The notes under the pieces were generated by a model. That model did not search any database. It saw only the letters and a program-made list of their open reading frames with translations, and had not been told where the DNA came from. The position numbers and the translations under genes were made by a program. Positions 17,216 to 25,061 of a stretch of 64,000 nt of DNA are shown here, in pieces (the first letter of the stretch is position 1; each line of letters opens with the position of its first letter). Source of the stretch: Clostridium merdae (GTDB taxonomy: Bacteria > Bacillota > Clostridia > Oscillospirales > Acutalibacteraceae); contig NZ_FXLN01000003.1 in the NCBI RefSeq assembly GCF_900176635.1, forward strand, positions 372,001 to 436,000. The letters run 5' to 3'.

Positions 17216-18232
17216 ATGGAAACCGTACTGGAAGTATCAAACTATTCTCTCCATTTTCAAACACCGGAGGGTGACATAGAAGCTGTTAGGAACACTGGGT
17301 TTTCCCTGTTAAAAGGAGAGATACTTGCCATTGTAGGGGAATCTGGCTGTGGGAAAACGGTTTTGTGCAAATCACTGCTCAAGCTGCTGCCCAAAAACGC
17401 ATATGTAAAGAGTGGGCAGGTTCTGCTTTGCGGGGAGGACATTACAGCATATTCTGACCGCAGAATGCGCCCCTTGCGAGGGCGGCAGATTTCGATGGTG
17501 TTTCAGGACCCCATGACAACTCTTAACCCTACAATTCCAGTTGGCAAGCAAATTGTGGAAGCAATCTTGGTGCATGAGAAAATAAGCAAAACAGCCGCAA
17601 AAGAAAAGGCCATCGCACTATTAAAACAGCTGGAAATTGACCAACCGGAGGAACGCTTTTTTATGCAGCCACATCTTCTCTCCGGTGGAATGCGCCAGCG
17701 GTGCGTGCTGGCTATCGCTCTTGCTTCACGCCCCAAGGTGCTAGTGGCGGACGAGCCGACCACTGCATTGGATGCAACCGTACAGACCAAAATACTAGAC
17801 CTTTTAAAAACGGTGTGTAAACAGAATGATATTGCCTTACTTCTCATTTCACACGACCTAAGTGTTGCCGCACGAATTGTAGACCGCGTTGCTGTCATGT
17901 ACGCCGGTAAGATTGTAGAAATCGGCACCGCCGAAGAGGTATTTTACGACCCCCGCCACCCTTACACTTGGGGGCTTCTTGGCTCACAGCCTGCGCTGGC
18001 AGTTAAGAGCAAGCAGCTTTACAGCATTCCCGGTGCTCCGCCCTCACTGCTCAATCCCCCTCCCGGAGATTTGTTTGCACCGCGCAACGAGTACGCATTG
18101 GCAATCGATTATGAGGAATCACCACCGCTGTTCCCGATCAGTGCCACACATTTTGCAGCCACTTGGCTTCTCCACCCCGAGGCGCCAAGCATTTTGCCAC
18201 CTGCATTTATAAAGAGGAGGGAAAATCCATGA
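17216..18232 (+). CDS. ABC importer ATPase, DppD/NikD type
   Basis: 338-residue cytosolic ATPase: Walker A GESGCGKT, Q-loop VFQDPMTT, signature LSGGMRQR, Walker B VLVADEPTTALD, H-loop ISHDLS. The C-terminal oligopeptide-type extension is present (SIPGAPPSLLNPPPGDLFAPRNEYA) but lacks the Cys residues seen in many family members. It starts 16 bases after the binding-protein gene and ends in an ATGA overlap with the next ATPase. Confidence 0.9.
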   Translation: METVLEVSNYSLHFQTPEGDIEAVRNTGFSLLKGEILAIVGESGCGKTVLCKSLLKLLPKNAYVKSGQVLLCGEDITAYSDRRMRPLRGRQISMVFQDPMTTLNPTIPVGKQIVEAILVHEKISKTAAKEKAIALLKQLEIDQPEERFFMQPHLLSGGMRQRCVLAIALASRPKVLVADEPTTALDATVQTKILDLLKTVCKQNDIALLLISHDLSVAARIVDRVAVMYAGKIVEIGTAEEVFYDPRHPYTWGLLGSQPALAVKSKQLYSIPGAPPSLLNPPPGDLFAPRNEYALAIDYEESPPLFPISATHFAATWLLHPEAPSILPPAFIKRRENP

Positions 18233-19113
18233 GCAAAGACCCTCTTTTGGAGCTTAAGCACGTGACACAGCATTTCCCTATTAGCAGAAGCCTTACGATC
18301 GAGGCTGTAAAGGATGTTAGCTTTTCAATCAATCCGGGGCAGATTGTTGGCCTTGTGGGCGAAAGCGGTGCCGGTAAGTCCACTCTTGCCCGCTCTATTA
18401 TGGGGTTATACCGATTAACCAGCGGTGAGGTTTGGTTTCAAGGAGAAAACAGTTCGAACCCCAATACATACCGCAAGAACCGACGAAGCATCCACAAAAA
18501 CATGCAGATGATTTTTCAGGATTCTGCCGCGGCTTTAAACCCGAGAATGACGGTTGTCCGTATTATTGCTGAACCGATGACCGCCTGCGGCTTATGCTCC
18601 GGCAAAGAGCTTTCCACCCGAATCATCACTTTGCTAGAGCAAGTAGGGCTCGATGAAAGCTTTTGCAATAAGCGGCCGAATGAATTATCAGGCGGGCAGC
18701 GGCAAAGGGTTGCAATAGCGCGTGCCATCAGCACAAATCCGCAGCTTCTGGTAGCGGATGAGCCCGTCGCTTCGCTGGATGTTTCGATACAGGCGCAAAT
18801 ACTTACTCTCTTTCAAGAGCTTCAGCGAGAATATGGCTTTGCCTTTTTGCTGATTGCCCACGACCTTTCCGTGATTCGTCTGCTTTGCAATACCGTTGGC
18901 GTGATGCGGCAGGGGCATTTATTGGAATTTGCCGAATGCGAGGAGTTATTCCAAGACCCACTGCATCCCTATACCAAAAGTTTGCTCTCTGCCATACCAA
19001 CCGCAGACCCCATTCGAGAAAGAAGCCGCAAGGTGTTGGAGTTTGATTCTGGTAGCATTCCCGAGGCTGGCACATTTCACGAAGTAGTTAAAGGGCATTT
19101 TTTATATGAATGA
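18229..19113 (+). CDS. ABC importer ATPase, DppF/NikE type
   Basis: 294-residue second ATPase, starting at the ATG of an ATGA overlap with AGAGGAGGG upstream; the open frame reaches 22 codons further but that part is out of keeping with the family. Walker A GESGAGKST, signature LSGGQRQR, Walker B LLVADEPVASLD, H-loop IAHDLS. It completes the five-gene importer (two permeases, receptor, two ATPases). Last gene before a strong terminator. Confidence 0.9.
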   Translation: MSKDPLLELKHVTQHFPISRSLTIEAVKDVSFSINPGQIVGLVGESGAGKSTLARSIMGLYRLTSGEVWFQGENSSNPNTYRKNRRSIHKNMQMIFQDSAAALNPRMTVVRIIAEPMTACGLCSGKELSTRIITLLEQVGLDESFCNKRPNELSGGQRQRVAIARAISTNPQLLVADEPVASLDVSIQAQILTLFQELQREYGFAFLLIAHDLSVIRLLCNTVGVMRQGHLLEFAECEELFQDPLHPYTKSLLSAIPTADPIRERSRKVLEFDSGSIPEAGTFHEVVKGHFLYE

Positions 19114-19144
19114 TTTTGCTTTTATTAAGATAAATAAAAAAACA

Positions 19145-19178
19145 AGAGAGCCGCAGATGTTTATCTGCGGCTCTCTAT
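19145..19178. terminator. Bidirectional terminator, importer operon and cell-wall operon
   Basis: Perfect 14-bp stem AGAGAGCCGCAGAT/ATCTGCGGCTCTCT with a GTTT loop, between convergent operons. Confidence 0.85.
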
Positions 19179-19195
19179 TGTCATGAGAAAGGCTG

Positions 19196-20575
19196 TTATA
19201 ATGCTAACTTTTTCGCCTGAGTCATAATTGCTTTTGCAATTGGCCCTGCGGAGGTACGGCCATAATTACCCTCCTCCACTACAACAGCGAACGCATATGG
19301 CGTTTTGGGGTCTGAAGAAAAGCCAATCATCCAACCATTCGGTTTTTTGCCTCCCCCAACCTCTGCTGTGCCGGTTTTGGCGCATACGCTCATACCGGGA
19401 AACATATCATCGCCATAATCGCTTGTCACATTAAAGCGCATTAATTGTTGAAGAGTTTGTGCCGTAGAAGAATTGACAAGCGCAGTACCAAGCTGCGTTT
19501 TCCCTTGCTGCTGTGTCATTCCTAGGCTGTTTTTCACTTGCTGAATAAAATAGGGCTGTGTTGGCGTACCGTTGTTCGCAATGGCGCCCATCAGCAGCAT
19601 CATGTGGTAAGGGTTTGTCATGTCGGTATGCTGGCCAATACCCGACCAAGCCAGCGCTTGCTTTTCGGCACCTTTTACCTCATATTTACTCTTTGAAGTA
19701 TCCACTCCATCCACAGAAAAACTGCGGTTAAAACCCATGGTGTTGGCCTCGGCAGTCATTTTATCCTCACCAAGCTCCACCGCAAGCTGTGCAAATGCCA
19801 CGTTGCAGGATTTTGCCAGTGCCTGCTTCACATTTACCGTTCCGTGCACACCGTCACAGGTTATTTTATTGCCGTTGATGGTAACGCTGCCCTTACACTG
19901 GAACGTTCTCGTATCCCAGTCAGAGAGGTTCTCGATCGCAGCAGCAGTGGTAATCACTTTAAAAATAGAACCGGGTGTATAGCTAGCGGAAAGAACCTTA
20001 TTGAGGTAAGCACCATTGTACTTTGCATTTGTATCAATGTCTTTTGGTACATTGCCAGGGTCAAAATCTGGCTTACTTACCATCACCAGCATTTCACCGG
20101 TTTTATAATTGTACATTGCCACGGCACCGTTGCGGTTGCCAAGCTTATTGTACGCTGTTTTTGAAAGCTCGCTCGAAAGAGTGAGCGAAATATCGCTCCC
20201 TTGCTTTTTCCCGGTGGGCGAGGTAAGCCCCGTAATAGGGTTATAGCCTCCAATTTCGGTACGGAAGCGGTACTGTACCCCGGTTGAAATATACCCGTTT
20301 GTATCCCCTACGGCATGAAGCATCGAGCGGCGAATGGTTTCGTCACTACTATATACGCGCTTGCCGTTTTCACTTTTTGCAAGCACCACGCCTTTACGGT
20401 CGAGCACATCGCCTGCGGTGGTCAACTGGCTGTTGCCAGAAGCATATTTGTTAAACGGCTGCATGGCCCAAGAGCCGCCATCCAGCACAAAACCGTATAA
20501 GAACACGCCAAGCCCTGCAAAGAAGCCCAGTATCATCAAATAGAGAATTCCCGCTCTCCCTCCGGTCGTTTTCAT
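19196..20575 (-). CDS. Penicillin-binding protein (D,D-transpeptidase), PbpA/FtsI-like
   Basis: 459-residue membrane-anchored transpeptidase: N-terminal helix (ILYLMILGFFAGLGVFLYGF), short dimerisation region with AGDVLDRKGVVLAKS, then the catalytic domain with SxxK (TPGSIFKVI), SxN (KSCNVAFAQ) and KTG (CAKTGTAEVGGG). It cross-links peptidoglycan outside the membrane. Its ATG overlaps the FHA-FtsW stop codon, so the polymerase and transpeptidase are made as a pair, as in SEDS/PBP couples for division, elongation or sporulation. The short length fits PbpA-type proteins. Which process it serves is unknown. Confidence 0.9.
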   Translation of the reverse strand: MKTTGGRAGILYLMILGFFAGLGVFLYGFVLDGGSWAMQPFNKYASGNSQLTTAGDVLDRKGVVLAKSENGKRVYSSDETIRRSMLHAVGDTNGYISTGVQYRFRTEIGGYNPITGLTSPTGKKQGSDISLTLSSELSKTAYNKLGNRNGAVAMYNYKTGEMLVMVSKPDFDPGNVPKDIDTNAKYNGAYLNKVLSASYTPGSIFKVITTAAAIENLSDWDTRTFQCKGSVTINGNKITCDGVHGTVNVKQALAKSCNVAFAQLAVELGEDKMTAEANTMGFNRSFSVDGVDTSKSKYEVKGAEKQALAWSGIGQHTDMTNPYHMMLLMGAIANNGTPTQPYFIQQVKNSLGMTQQQGKTQLGTALVNSSTAQTLQQLMRFNVTSDYGDDMFPGMSVCAKTGTAEVGGGKKPNGWMIGFSSDPKTPYAFAVVVEEGNYGRTSAGPIAKAIMTQAKKLAL

Positions 20576-22260
20576 GTGCTTCTCCTCCTTGCGGCATACG
20601 TCCGTTCATCCGATGCTTTGATGAACGCCAGCATACCCCATACAGAAACCATACTCGAACCACCTGCACTCAAAAACGGAAGAGTAACACCAGTAAGCGG
20701 GAGTACATCCGTTGCGCCAAAAATATTCAGTGCGGTTTGGAAGAGCAGCATGCCGGCTGCCGAACACGCCGCAATGGAATAAAAGGTAGAGCGGCTGCGG
20801 GTTGCCTCTAATTTGGTGTAAAGTGAAAGCATTACAATGCAAAGGGTAATCACAATAGCCAGCACTAACCCGAGCTCTTCGCTAATCATACCAAAGATAA
20901 GGTCGCTTGTACCGGCAAACACTTTTTTTAGGTGCCCTTGTCCCATTCCGGCACCAAACAAGCCTCCACTGGCGGTATAAGAAAGTACCCGTGTTTGTTG
21001 GTAACCGGTTCCATCTGAAAATTGCCATACATGCCGCCAAGCGGCAAATCGATCTGCTATATACGGTTTAAACTGCAAAATCATAAATGCGCCGAGTGCC
21101 GCAGCAGAGCAAGCCAAAATGATGGTTCTCAAGCTGCCAGAACGCATAAAAGAAATGAGTAAAAAGGTAATAAAAAAGATGGATGCCGTTCCAAAATCTT
21201 TCATTAAAAAGAGAGAACCGATGCAAATTCCGGAAAACACCAAGAATTCCGTTAAGTTCTTTGCAGTCTGTAAGCGGTCAAGAGTAGAAGCACCTGCAAA
21301 TACAAACGCAATTTTGACAAATTCGGAGGGCTGAACGGTAATCGGCCCTATGCTAATCCAGTTTTTTGAACCATGAGCCGCCACACCAAACGCCAAGTTT
21401 ACCGCAAAAAGAGCCACTGCGAACAAACCGATGGCTAGGCGCCACTTGGTGACACGATCTAAATCTCCCATAAAAGAAATCATCATGCAAAATAGCACCA
21501 CACCACCTGCCATCGCCGCAAGCTGTGTGTAAGCCAGCTTGATGTCTGCTCCGGCAAGCAGCATAATCCCAATTCCACTGAGCAGAAAGCCGATGGTCTC
21601 CAGCTCAAAGCTAACATGGTGCCTTACCCGCATAAAATAAAAGTACAGGCTCCATTCCAGCACCGCAAGCAGGCCAAAGGGTATGAGCGGTTCAAAGGTA
21701 TATGCGACACCGCCAAAGCAAAGCTGTGCAACCAGAAAAATCTGGATGAGAAAAACGGTGCTCATCAGACCAAACGGAGATGGCAGACTGCGGTTCCACT
21801 CTACCAGCTTATTTTTCTTTTTGATATCACTTTCCGTTACCCGCTTGAGCATTAACGCGGTGGAGCCCATTGCGATAACATCCCCCGGCATTACCGACAA
21901 GGTAGGTGCCGCCTTGGTTCCGTTTACAAAGGTGCCCGCTTTTGAGTTTGTATCGGTAATCAGCCAGCCTGCCTCCCGGCGCATAAGCACCGCGTGGTCA
22001 CGACTTGCCGTATTATCTGGCAGAACAACATCGCAGCTCCGGCTTCGGCCAATCGAATTCTCCCAGTAAAGCACTGGTATTTTCGCATGTGTTGTCATTT
22101 CTTCTAACACAATGACCGGGTCTTCCCGCCGGCGTCCACGCCGCAGCGACACAAAGCAGCGCCACAGCACAATGAGAGACAGCAACGGTATCAGCACGCG
22201 CAATGCAAATAAAATTACAGTCAGCGCAGTTTCTAGAAATGCAAAAAATTGAGCCAGCAA
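20572..22260 (-). CDS. FHA domain fused to FtsW/RodA/SpoVE-family glycosyltransferase
   Basis: 562 residues: one N-terminal helix (about 12-35), a cytosolic FHA domain (about 65-140; IGRSRSCDVVLPDNTASRDHAVL and NSKAGTFVNG carry the Gly-Arg, Ser-x-x-His and Asn-Gly residues of phosphothreonine readers), then about ten helices of a SEDS peptidoglycan polymerase with HGSKNWISIGPITVQPSEFVK and LPLTGVTLPFLSAGGSS. The start is a TTG after AAGGGGG. Fusion of an FHA domain to a SEDS polymerase suggests control by a Ser/Thr kinase. It is the first gene of a two-gene cell-wall operon. Confidence 0.9.
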   Translation of the reverse strand: MLAQFFAFLETALTVILFALRVLIPLLSLIVLWRCFVSLRRGRRREDPVIVLEEMTTHAKIPVLYWENSIGRSRSCDVVLPDNTASRDHAVLMRREAGWLITDTNSKAGTFVNGTKAAPTLSVMPGDVIAMGSTALMLKRVTESDIKKKNKLVEWNRSLPSPFGLMSTVFLIQIFLVAQLCFGGVAYTFEPLIPFGLLAVLEWSLYFYFMRVRHHVSFELETIGFLLSGIGIMLLAGADIKLAYTQLAAMAGGVVLFCMMISFMGDLDRVTKWRLAIGLFAVALFAVNLAFGVAAHGSKNWISIGPITVQPSEFVKIAFVFAGASTLDRLQTAKNLTEFLVFSGICIGSLFLMKDFGTASIFFITFLLISFMRSGSLRTIILACSAAALGAFMILQFKPYIADRFAAWRHVWQFSDGTGYQQTRVLSYTASGGLFGAGMGQGHLKKVFAGTSDLIFGMISEELGLVLAIVITLCIVMLSLYTKLEATRSRSTFYSIAACSAAGMLLFQTALNIFGATDVLPLTGVTLPFLSAGGSSMVSVWGMLAFIKASDERTYAARRRST

Positions 22261-22301
22261 ACGAATCCCCCTTTCTTTACAGCCGAATCGGCAGCAATAA
22301 G

Positions 22302-22727
22302 CTAATTATGAAAATCGAACAGATTGAGACCAACTTCATCCGAAAAGGTTCGGTCTACCCTGCCATCGATACTATTTATCACCAATTCGCAGGTTGCGCT
22401 AACCATTGCCTGGTTGAGGTGCCCACCCACCACGCTACCGTCCTCACCACCTGCACTCATATGAAGGTGGCAGTAGAATTCATCGTTCATGGTATTTATG
22501 GTTCCCGTTAACGACACAATTTCATAGTTGCCGCAAAAATGATTCGCATCGTACTGCTTTTCGGCGGTTCGAAAAACACCCACTGTAAAGTCATTCACAG
22601 CTCCCAGCCCTTGAACGGTCGCGAGCTTAATATTTTCTTTTAAGGCAATTTCTCGAATTGCTGCAAGTATTTCTTCACCACGGTCAATTCTTGCCACAAT
22701 GGCATCTTGAAATCGTTTATATTCCAT
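22302..22727 (-). CDS. PPC (DUF296) domain protein
   Basis: 141-residue protein consisting of one PPC/DUF296 domain: MEYKRFQDAIVARIDRGEEI, then LATVQGLGAVNDFTVG and the His cluster CHLHMSAGGEDGSVVGGHL, which in this family binds zinc at a trimer interface. Plant relatives carry AT-hook DNA-binding parts; bacterial single-domain proteins have no agreed role. It is divergent from the sigma-54 activator gene. Confidence 0.82.
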   Translation of the reverse strand: MEYKRFQDAIVARIDRGEEILAAIREIALKENIKLATVQGLGAVNDFTVGVFRTAEKQYDANHFCGNYEIVSLTGTINTMNDEFYCHLHMSAGGEDGSVVGGHLNQAMVSATCELVINSIDGRVDRTFSDEVGLNLFDFHN

Positions 22728-22961
22728 TTCGTATGTCCTTTCCCGTTTACATCACCTATTTTTTCTCAGCATATGTGCTGAAAAATCCTTGTATACGGCT
22801 ATTTCTCACATATTATACCCGGAAAATATGCGAAAGTAAATGAACAAAGCTTTTACAAAAGATAACGGTTTTGAAAGATTTTTAAACTTTCCTATTACAA
22901 ACGTCCAGTACTCCAAAACTTTTTGCAGTATTTTCACAATGCAAACATGCCAAAAACAGAT

Positions 22962-22989
22962 TTGATTTTACAGAAATATTTGTTATAAT
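22962..22989 (+). promoter_or_regulatory. Candidate sigma-A promoter of the PAS-type activator gene
   Basis: TTGATT, 16 bases, TATAAT, about 65 bases before the ATG at 23054. The rest of the 326-base divergent gap shows no clear operator. Confidence 0.5.
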
Positions 22990-23053
22990 ATCCATGTAGA
23001 ATCAAGAAAATTCGTGAGTAAAACCGACCCGACTGCCGGACAAAGGAGGACAT

Positions 23054-24472
23054 ATGCAGAGAAAACCTGTGCATGTGCACAAAGCTACCAACTTCCCGGA
23101 TGCCATGAACACAACCGACGCTCTAATCGCTATTCTGGAAAGCTCCTTTGATGGAATTTACATCACCGACGGACAGGCAAAAACCATATGGATCAACCAT
23201 TCTTACGAAGTAATCTCTGGGTTACTAGAAGAGGATGTACTCGGAAAGAACATGCTGGAGCTAGAAAAATACGGGATAATTTCGCGCTCCGCTTCGCTCA
23301 TCGCTCTTAAGAGTAAAAACACCATTACCATAGACCAAACCTTTCGTACCGGTAAGCGCGCCATTGTTACTAGCACTCCTGTATTTAACGAGCAGAATGA
23401 AGTGATTATGGTAGTTACCAATGTACGCGATATATCGGAGCTGTACAATTTAAAGGAACAACTCGCGCAAAAACAGGAGCAGGCACAACGATACGAGGGT
23501 GAAATAGAGGTTATTCGAAGACAGCTGATGCAAACGGGCAACATGGTGGTGGCCGATGCAAAAATGCTAAACCTACTGCGCATGGTTGGGCGTGCCGCCC
23601 TGCTCGATACACCCGTTTTGCTACTGGGTGAAACCGGAGTTGGCAAAGAGATGGTTGCCTCTTACCTACATAAAAAAAGCCCTCGGCGAGACGGCCCATT
23701 TATTAAAGTAAACTGCGGTGCAATCCCCGAGGCACTTGCAGAAAGCGAGCTGTTCGGTTATGAACGCGGTGCTTTTACTGGTGCAAACCGAGAAGGCAAA
23801 GCTGGTCTGTTTGAAATAGCGCATAAAGGCACTATTTTTTTAGACGAAGTCGGGGAATTGCCTGCAAACCTGCAAGTAAAGCTATTGCGTGTTTTGCAGG
23901 AACAGGAAATCATTCGTATTGGCAGCGGTAAGCCTACAAAAGTAGATGTACGGGTAGTAGCAGCAACCAACCGCAACGTAGAAGAAATGGTGAAAAGTGG
24001 AAAGCTGCGGGAAGACCTGTATTACCGCCTCAATGTGTTCCCGGTAAAGATTCCGCCTCTGCGCGAACGGCAGGACGATATTCCGAAGCTGGCGCAGAAT
24101 ATGCTAGATAATCTCAATAAAAAATACAACGAATCAAAATCACTGACCCAAAGTGCAGTAATCAGCTTACTGGAATACCACTGGCCCGGCAATGTACGTG
24201 AGCTCAAAAACGTGATGGAACGCTCGTTTATTATCAGCGAGGCAGATGAAATAGACAGTGCACACCTGATGCTGCAAAGCACCCGCCGATGTTCCACCTC
24301 GCTGGAGGGCGGCCAAGGCTTTGATTTGAAGGCTTATTTGCAGACCATTGAAAAAGAGTATATTGAAAAAGCCTATGAGAACAAAAAGAATGTACGGGCG
24401 GCAGCGCAAAGCCTGCATATGGACCCCGCCACCTATGTTCGCAAACGCCAAAAATACCAAGAAACAACTTAA
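23054..24472 (+). CDS. PAS-domain sigma-54-dependent transcriptional activator
   Basis: 472 residues: PAS domain (about 22-135, ESSFDGIYITDGQAKTIWIN), coiled linker (LKEQLAQKQEQAQRYEGEI), AAA+ domain (Walker A GETGVGKE, GAFTGA loop, IFLDEVGELP), and a C-terminal Fis-like helix-turn-helix (NVRAAAQSLHMDPATYVRKR). There is no receiver domain, so it responds to a ligand or redox state sensed by PAS rather than to phosphorylation. AAAGGAGG precedes the start. It lies directly upstream of the sigma-54 promoter of the 4-hydroxybutyrate-type operon, its likely target. Confidence 0.93.
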   Translation: MQRKPVHVHKATNFPDAMNTTDALIAILESSFDGIYITDGQAKTIWINHSYEVISGLLEEDVLGKNMLELEKYGIISRSASLIALKSKNTITIDQTFRTGKRAIVTSTPVFNEQNEVIMVVTNVRDISELYNLKEQLAQKQEQAQRYEGEIEVIRRQLMQTGNMVVADAKMLNLLRMVGRAALLDTPVLLLGETGVGKEMVASYLHKKSPRRDGPFIKVNCGAIPEALAESELFGYERGAFTGANREGKAGLFEIAHKGTIFLDEVGELPANLQVKLLRVLQEQEIIRIGSGKPTKVDVRVVAATNRNVEEMVKSGKLREDLYYRLNVFPVKIPPLRERQDDIPKLAQNMLDNLNKKYNESKSLTQSAVISLLEYHWPGNVRELKNVMERSFIISEADEIDSAHLMLQSTRRCSTSLEGGQGFDLKAYLQTIEKEYIEKAYENKKNVRAAAQSLHMDPATYVRKRQKYQETT

Positions 24473-24520
24473 CTCTCTTTCATTATCTATTATTAAATTC
24501 TACTTTAAAAGAAAACTATA

Positions 24521-24574
24521 AAATACGTCATGATTGACTCTCAGGCAGCCAACCATGACGTATTTTTTATTTTT
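24521..24574 (+). terminator. Terminator of the activator gene
   Basis: AATACGTCATG/CATGACGTATT stem with a 21-base loop and a long T-run; it separates the activator from the sigma-54 operon. Confidence 0.82.
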
Positions 24575-24613
24575 TAATATTAAATTGTAAAGCTCTGCAC
24601 GTCCCCTAGTTTG

Positions 24614-24640
24614 TTTCAAAACCGCAATTTTGTTTTGAAA
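24614..24640. promoter_or_regulatory. Inverted repeat, distal candidate activator site
   Basis: TTTCAAAAC, nine bases, GTTTTGAAA, perfect arms. It lies some 210 bases before the sigma-54 promoter. Could also be chance in AT-rich DNA. Confidence 0.35.
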
Positions 24641-24762
24641 TTGAAACTTAATTTATTAATATTTTTATATTTTTTGCAAAATAATTTGTTTTTATTATTT
24701 CATTTTTGTTTTATGTCATAAAAACATGCCTAAGTTAAAACTTGTCCCTTTGGCTAGGGTGT

Positions 24763-24795
24763 CGTTTTCTATTGTGAGAATGCTACAAGAAAACG
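24763..24795. promoter_or_regulatory. Inverted repeat, proximal candidate activator site
   Basis: CGTTTTCT (24763-24770) and AGAAAACG (24788-24795), perfect 8-base arms, centre about 75 bases before the -24 element. A smaller palindrome TCGAA-ATTG-TTCGA follows at 24797-24810. Position fits an enhancer for the adjacent activator. Confidence 0.45.
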
Positions 24796-24850
24796 GTCGA
24801 AATTGTTCGATTTAGAAAATAAAAAAATAAGCAAAATATTTTGCATCATA

Positions 24851-24867
24851 TGGCACGGTAATTGCTT
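24851..24867 (+). promoter_or_regulatory. Sigma-54 (-24/-12) promoter of the 4-hydroxybutyrate/LuxCE operon
   Basis: TGGCAC, five bases, TTGCTT: exact consensus and spacing. It lies some 210 bases before the permease start, with a small open frame between. The gap 24575-24850 is otherwise AT-rich and gene-free. Confidence 0.88.
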
Positions 24868-24964
24868 CCATATTATACCAGGTAGATTTATTGCAAGTCA
24901 GTTCTAACAATCAAAGGGAGGTTAGAGGGTAGAGTTTGATTCGGTTGCAAGGAGGGAAAGCATC

Positions 24965-25048
24965 GTGAAAGAAAAAGTACTTCTTCAGAGAAAAAAGCAA
25001 AACTCTGTGGCACATTTGATTTCACTTTGCAAGCGAAGAAATAAGTAA
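24965..25048 (+). CDS. Candidate 27-residue small protein or leader peptide
   Basis: GTG-initiated frame with AAGGAGGG eight bases upstream, as good as any ribosome site in this operon. The product starts MKEKVLLQRKKQN and is basic (nine Lys/Arg), ending CKRRNK. Its stop codon is 13 bases before the permease ATG and only a few bases from the permease ribosome site, so its translation could couple to the permease. No homologue is recognised; it may be a leader peptide, a true small protein or chance. Confidence 0.45.
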   Translation: MKEKVLLQRKKQNSVAHLISLCKRRNK

Positions 25049-25061
25049 AGGAGAATGATTC

